From an uncultured Oscillibacter sp. (GTDB taxonomy: Bacteria; Bacillota; Clostridia; Oscillospirales; Oscillospiraceae): DNA of 5,518 nt. This document shows, in pieces, positions 4,973 through 5,518 of the stretch. The first letter of the stretch is position 1, and the number at the start of each line of letters is the position of its first letter. The notes below the pieces were generated by a model. The model was not told the origin of the DNA, made no database searches, and was given only the letters and a program-made list of their open reading frames with translations. The DNA lies in NCBI GenBank assembly GCA_904393855.1, contig CAJFNE010000126.1:1-5518 (forward strand), written 5' to 3'. Position numbers and translations under genes: made by a program.

Positions 4973-5507
4973 TCTGCCTGCCGTCTGCTGGAGCCCCGGC
5001 TGGAGTCCGGCGGGGATGTGGTGTGGAAGGAGTGTTAGGTTTTTCCACCGCGGCGGAGGATTCCTGAACCGGTTCCGGGAGCGGTGTGTGGAGCGGCATG
5101 TGGACTGAGTATCCTAAAAGTACAAAGTATCCTGCCCATGTCAGCATTTCATGGCTGACATGGGCAGGATACTTTTCTTGGATGCAAACAGACATGGCGC
5201 CAGACTGCCGCACGGTCTCAACACGAAAAGTATCTGGGTATTGACGGATACCCCGATTATCCCACACGACGGCCAGATAGGGAGCGTGCAGTGTCCAAGG
5301 AGGTGCCAGCAGGCAGCAGAGGCCTCCGGTTTCCATCATTTGGTGGTCAGAAAACAGTGAATACATATCGGTAGCCTGGCTGCTCGTGGGGCATTTCCCG
5401 ATACAGCTGAATCCAGTCTGCCCGCAGACAAATTAGATATGAGACCATGTGGCCTATGGGATACATAAGGACCTTACTGGGAGGTAAAATAGAAAACAGC
5501 AAATAGT
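4973..5507. other. 535 bp without a supported gene
   Basis: I see no convincing coding region here. A 32-codon frame starts at ATG 4969, overlapping the preceding stop as ATGA, and ends at 5067; it reads like low-complexity sequence (GAPAGVRRGCGVEGV) and is probably chance. Minus-strand 4887-5366 and plus-strand 5151-5360 are open, but both run through the hairpin at 5124-5175, lack ribosome sites and match no family I recognise. Other structure includes AGTATCCT repeated at 5109 and 5126/5127, a short GGGTAT/ATACCC inverted repeat at 5236-5253, and TAAGG-A-CCTTA at 5466-5476. The last 150 bases are AT-richer and probably form the upstream region of the next gene. Confidence 0.5.
5124..5180. 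terminator. 22-bp perfect-arm hairpin, probably a bidirectional terminator
   Basis: Bases 5124-5145 (AAAGTATCC...GTCAGC) and 5154-5175 (GCTGAC...GGATACTTT) are perfect reverse complements around the eight-base loop ATTTCATG. On the plus strand the stem ends in ACTTTTCTT; on the minus strand it ends in ACTTTGTACTTTT. Both are T-rich tails, so termination from either side is plausible. The arms are longer than most terminators, and the outer AGTATCCT is repeated just upstream at 5109-5116, so a recombination or transposon-end role remains possible. Confidence 0.65.
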
Positions 5508-5514
5508 AAGGAGG
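5508..5514 (+). promoter_or_regulatory. Shine-Dalgarno of a gene starting just beyond the window
   Basis: AAGGAGG at 5508-5514 is followed by only ATAT before the window ends, so a start codon would lie a few bases outside. Nothing of the gene itself can be seen. Confidence 0.6.
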
Positions 5515-5518
5515 ATAT

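Noticed and set aside
5151..5360. 69-codon plus-strand frame starting in the hairpin loop
   Set aside because: Start codon lies inside the hairpin without a ribosome site; no recognised domain.
4887..5366. 159-codon minus-strand frame over the region after the truncated nuclease
   Set aside because: No ribosome site before the start, it reads through the long hairpin and into the nuclease gene, has a proline-rich low-complexity part, and resembles nothing I recognise. Low certainty; a protein search would settle it.
1..5518. CRISPR arrays, tRNA or rRNA genes
   Set aside because: No regularly spaced repeats, no tRNA-like T-loop/acceptor pattern and no rRNA sequence were seen on either strand by eye.

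Overview
The window looks like a GC-rich member of the Firmicutes, probably a Clostridia/Oscillospiraceae-type gut anaerobe. This is inferred from strong AAGGAGG-type Shine-Dalgarno sites, GTG starts, a large serine recombinase of the TnpX/TndX kind, and a VanR/VanS-like two-component pair. No marker gene fixes the taxon. It reads as an accessory mosaic in which blocks of different origin and base composition are joined, several of them truncated.

Layout. (1) Positions 2-757 are the 3' part of a large serine recombinase gene, closed by a 17-bp perfect-stem terminator (771-816). (2) A 248-bp intergenic stretch leads to a strongly GC-rich block. It holds an OmpR-family response regulator (1065-1733), a sensor histidine kinase overlapping it by 23 bp (1711-3216), and a CatA-like O-acetyltransferase (3373-4008) closed by a strong terminator (4028-4075). 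The 156-bp gap between kinase and acetyltransferase contains a perfect Shine-Dalgarno, a 12-codon open frame and two stem-loops, so it may be a leader that controls the acetyltransferase. (3) Positions 4071-4241 carry an open stretch without a start that may be a gene remnant. (4) A candidate promoter with an overlapping inverted repeat precedes a 77-aa ribbon-helix-helix protein (4326-4559). That gene is translationally coupled to a frame (4559-4972) encoding the N-terminal PD-(D/E)XK-like nuclease domain of an N-6 adenine methylase/restriction protein that appears to be cut short. (5) Positions 4973-5518 hold no convincing gene. They contain a 22-bp perfect-arm hairpin (5124-5175) and, at the very end, a Shine-Dalgarno for a gene starting just outside the window.

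How the parts may work together. The kinase and regulator form a membrane-to-DNA signalling pair. The acetyltransferase lies downstream on the same strand with no clear terminator between, so it could be co-transcribed as an output, but its drug specificity is doubtful because a chloramphenicol-contacting serine of classical CAT is replaced by histidine. The ribbon-helix-helix gene probably represses its own promoter and once controlled the restriction-modification gene behind it. I see no complete new system. The best leads are the acetyltransferase leader and the regulator/truncated nuclease pair.
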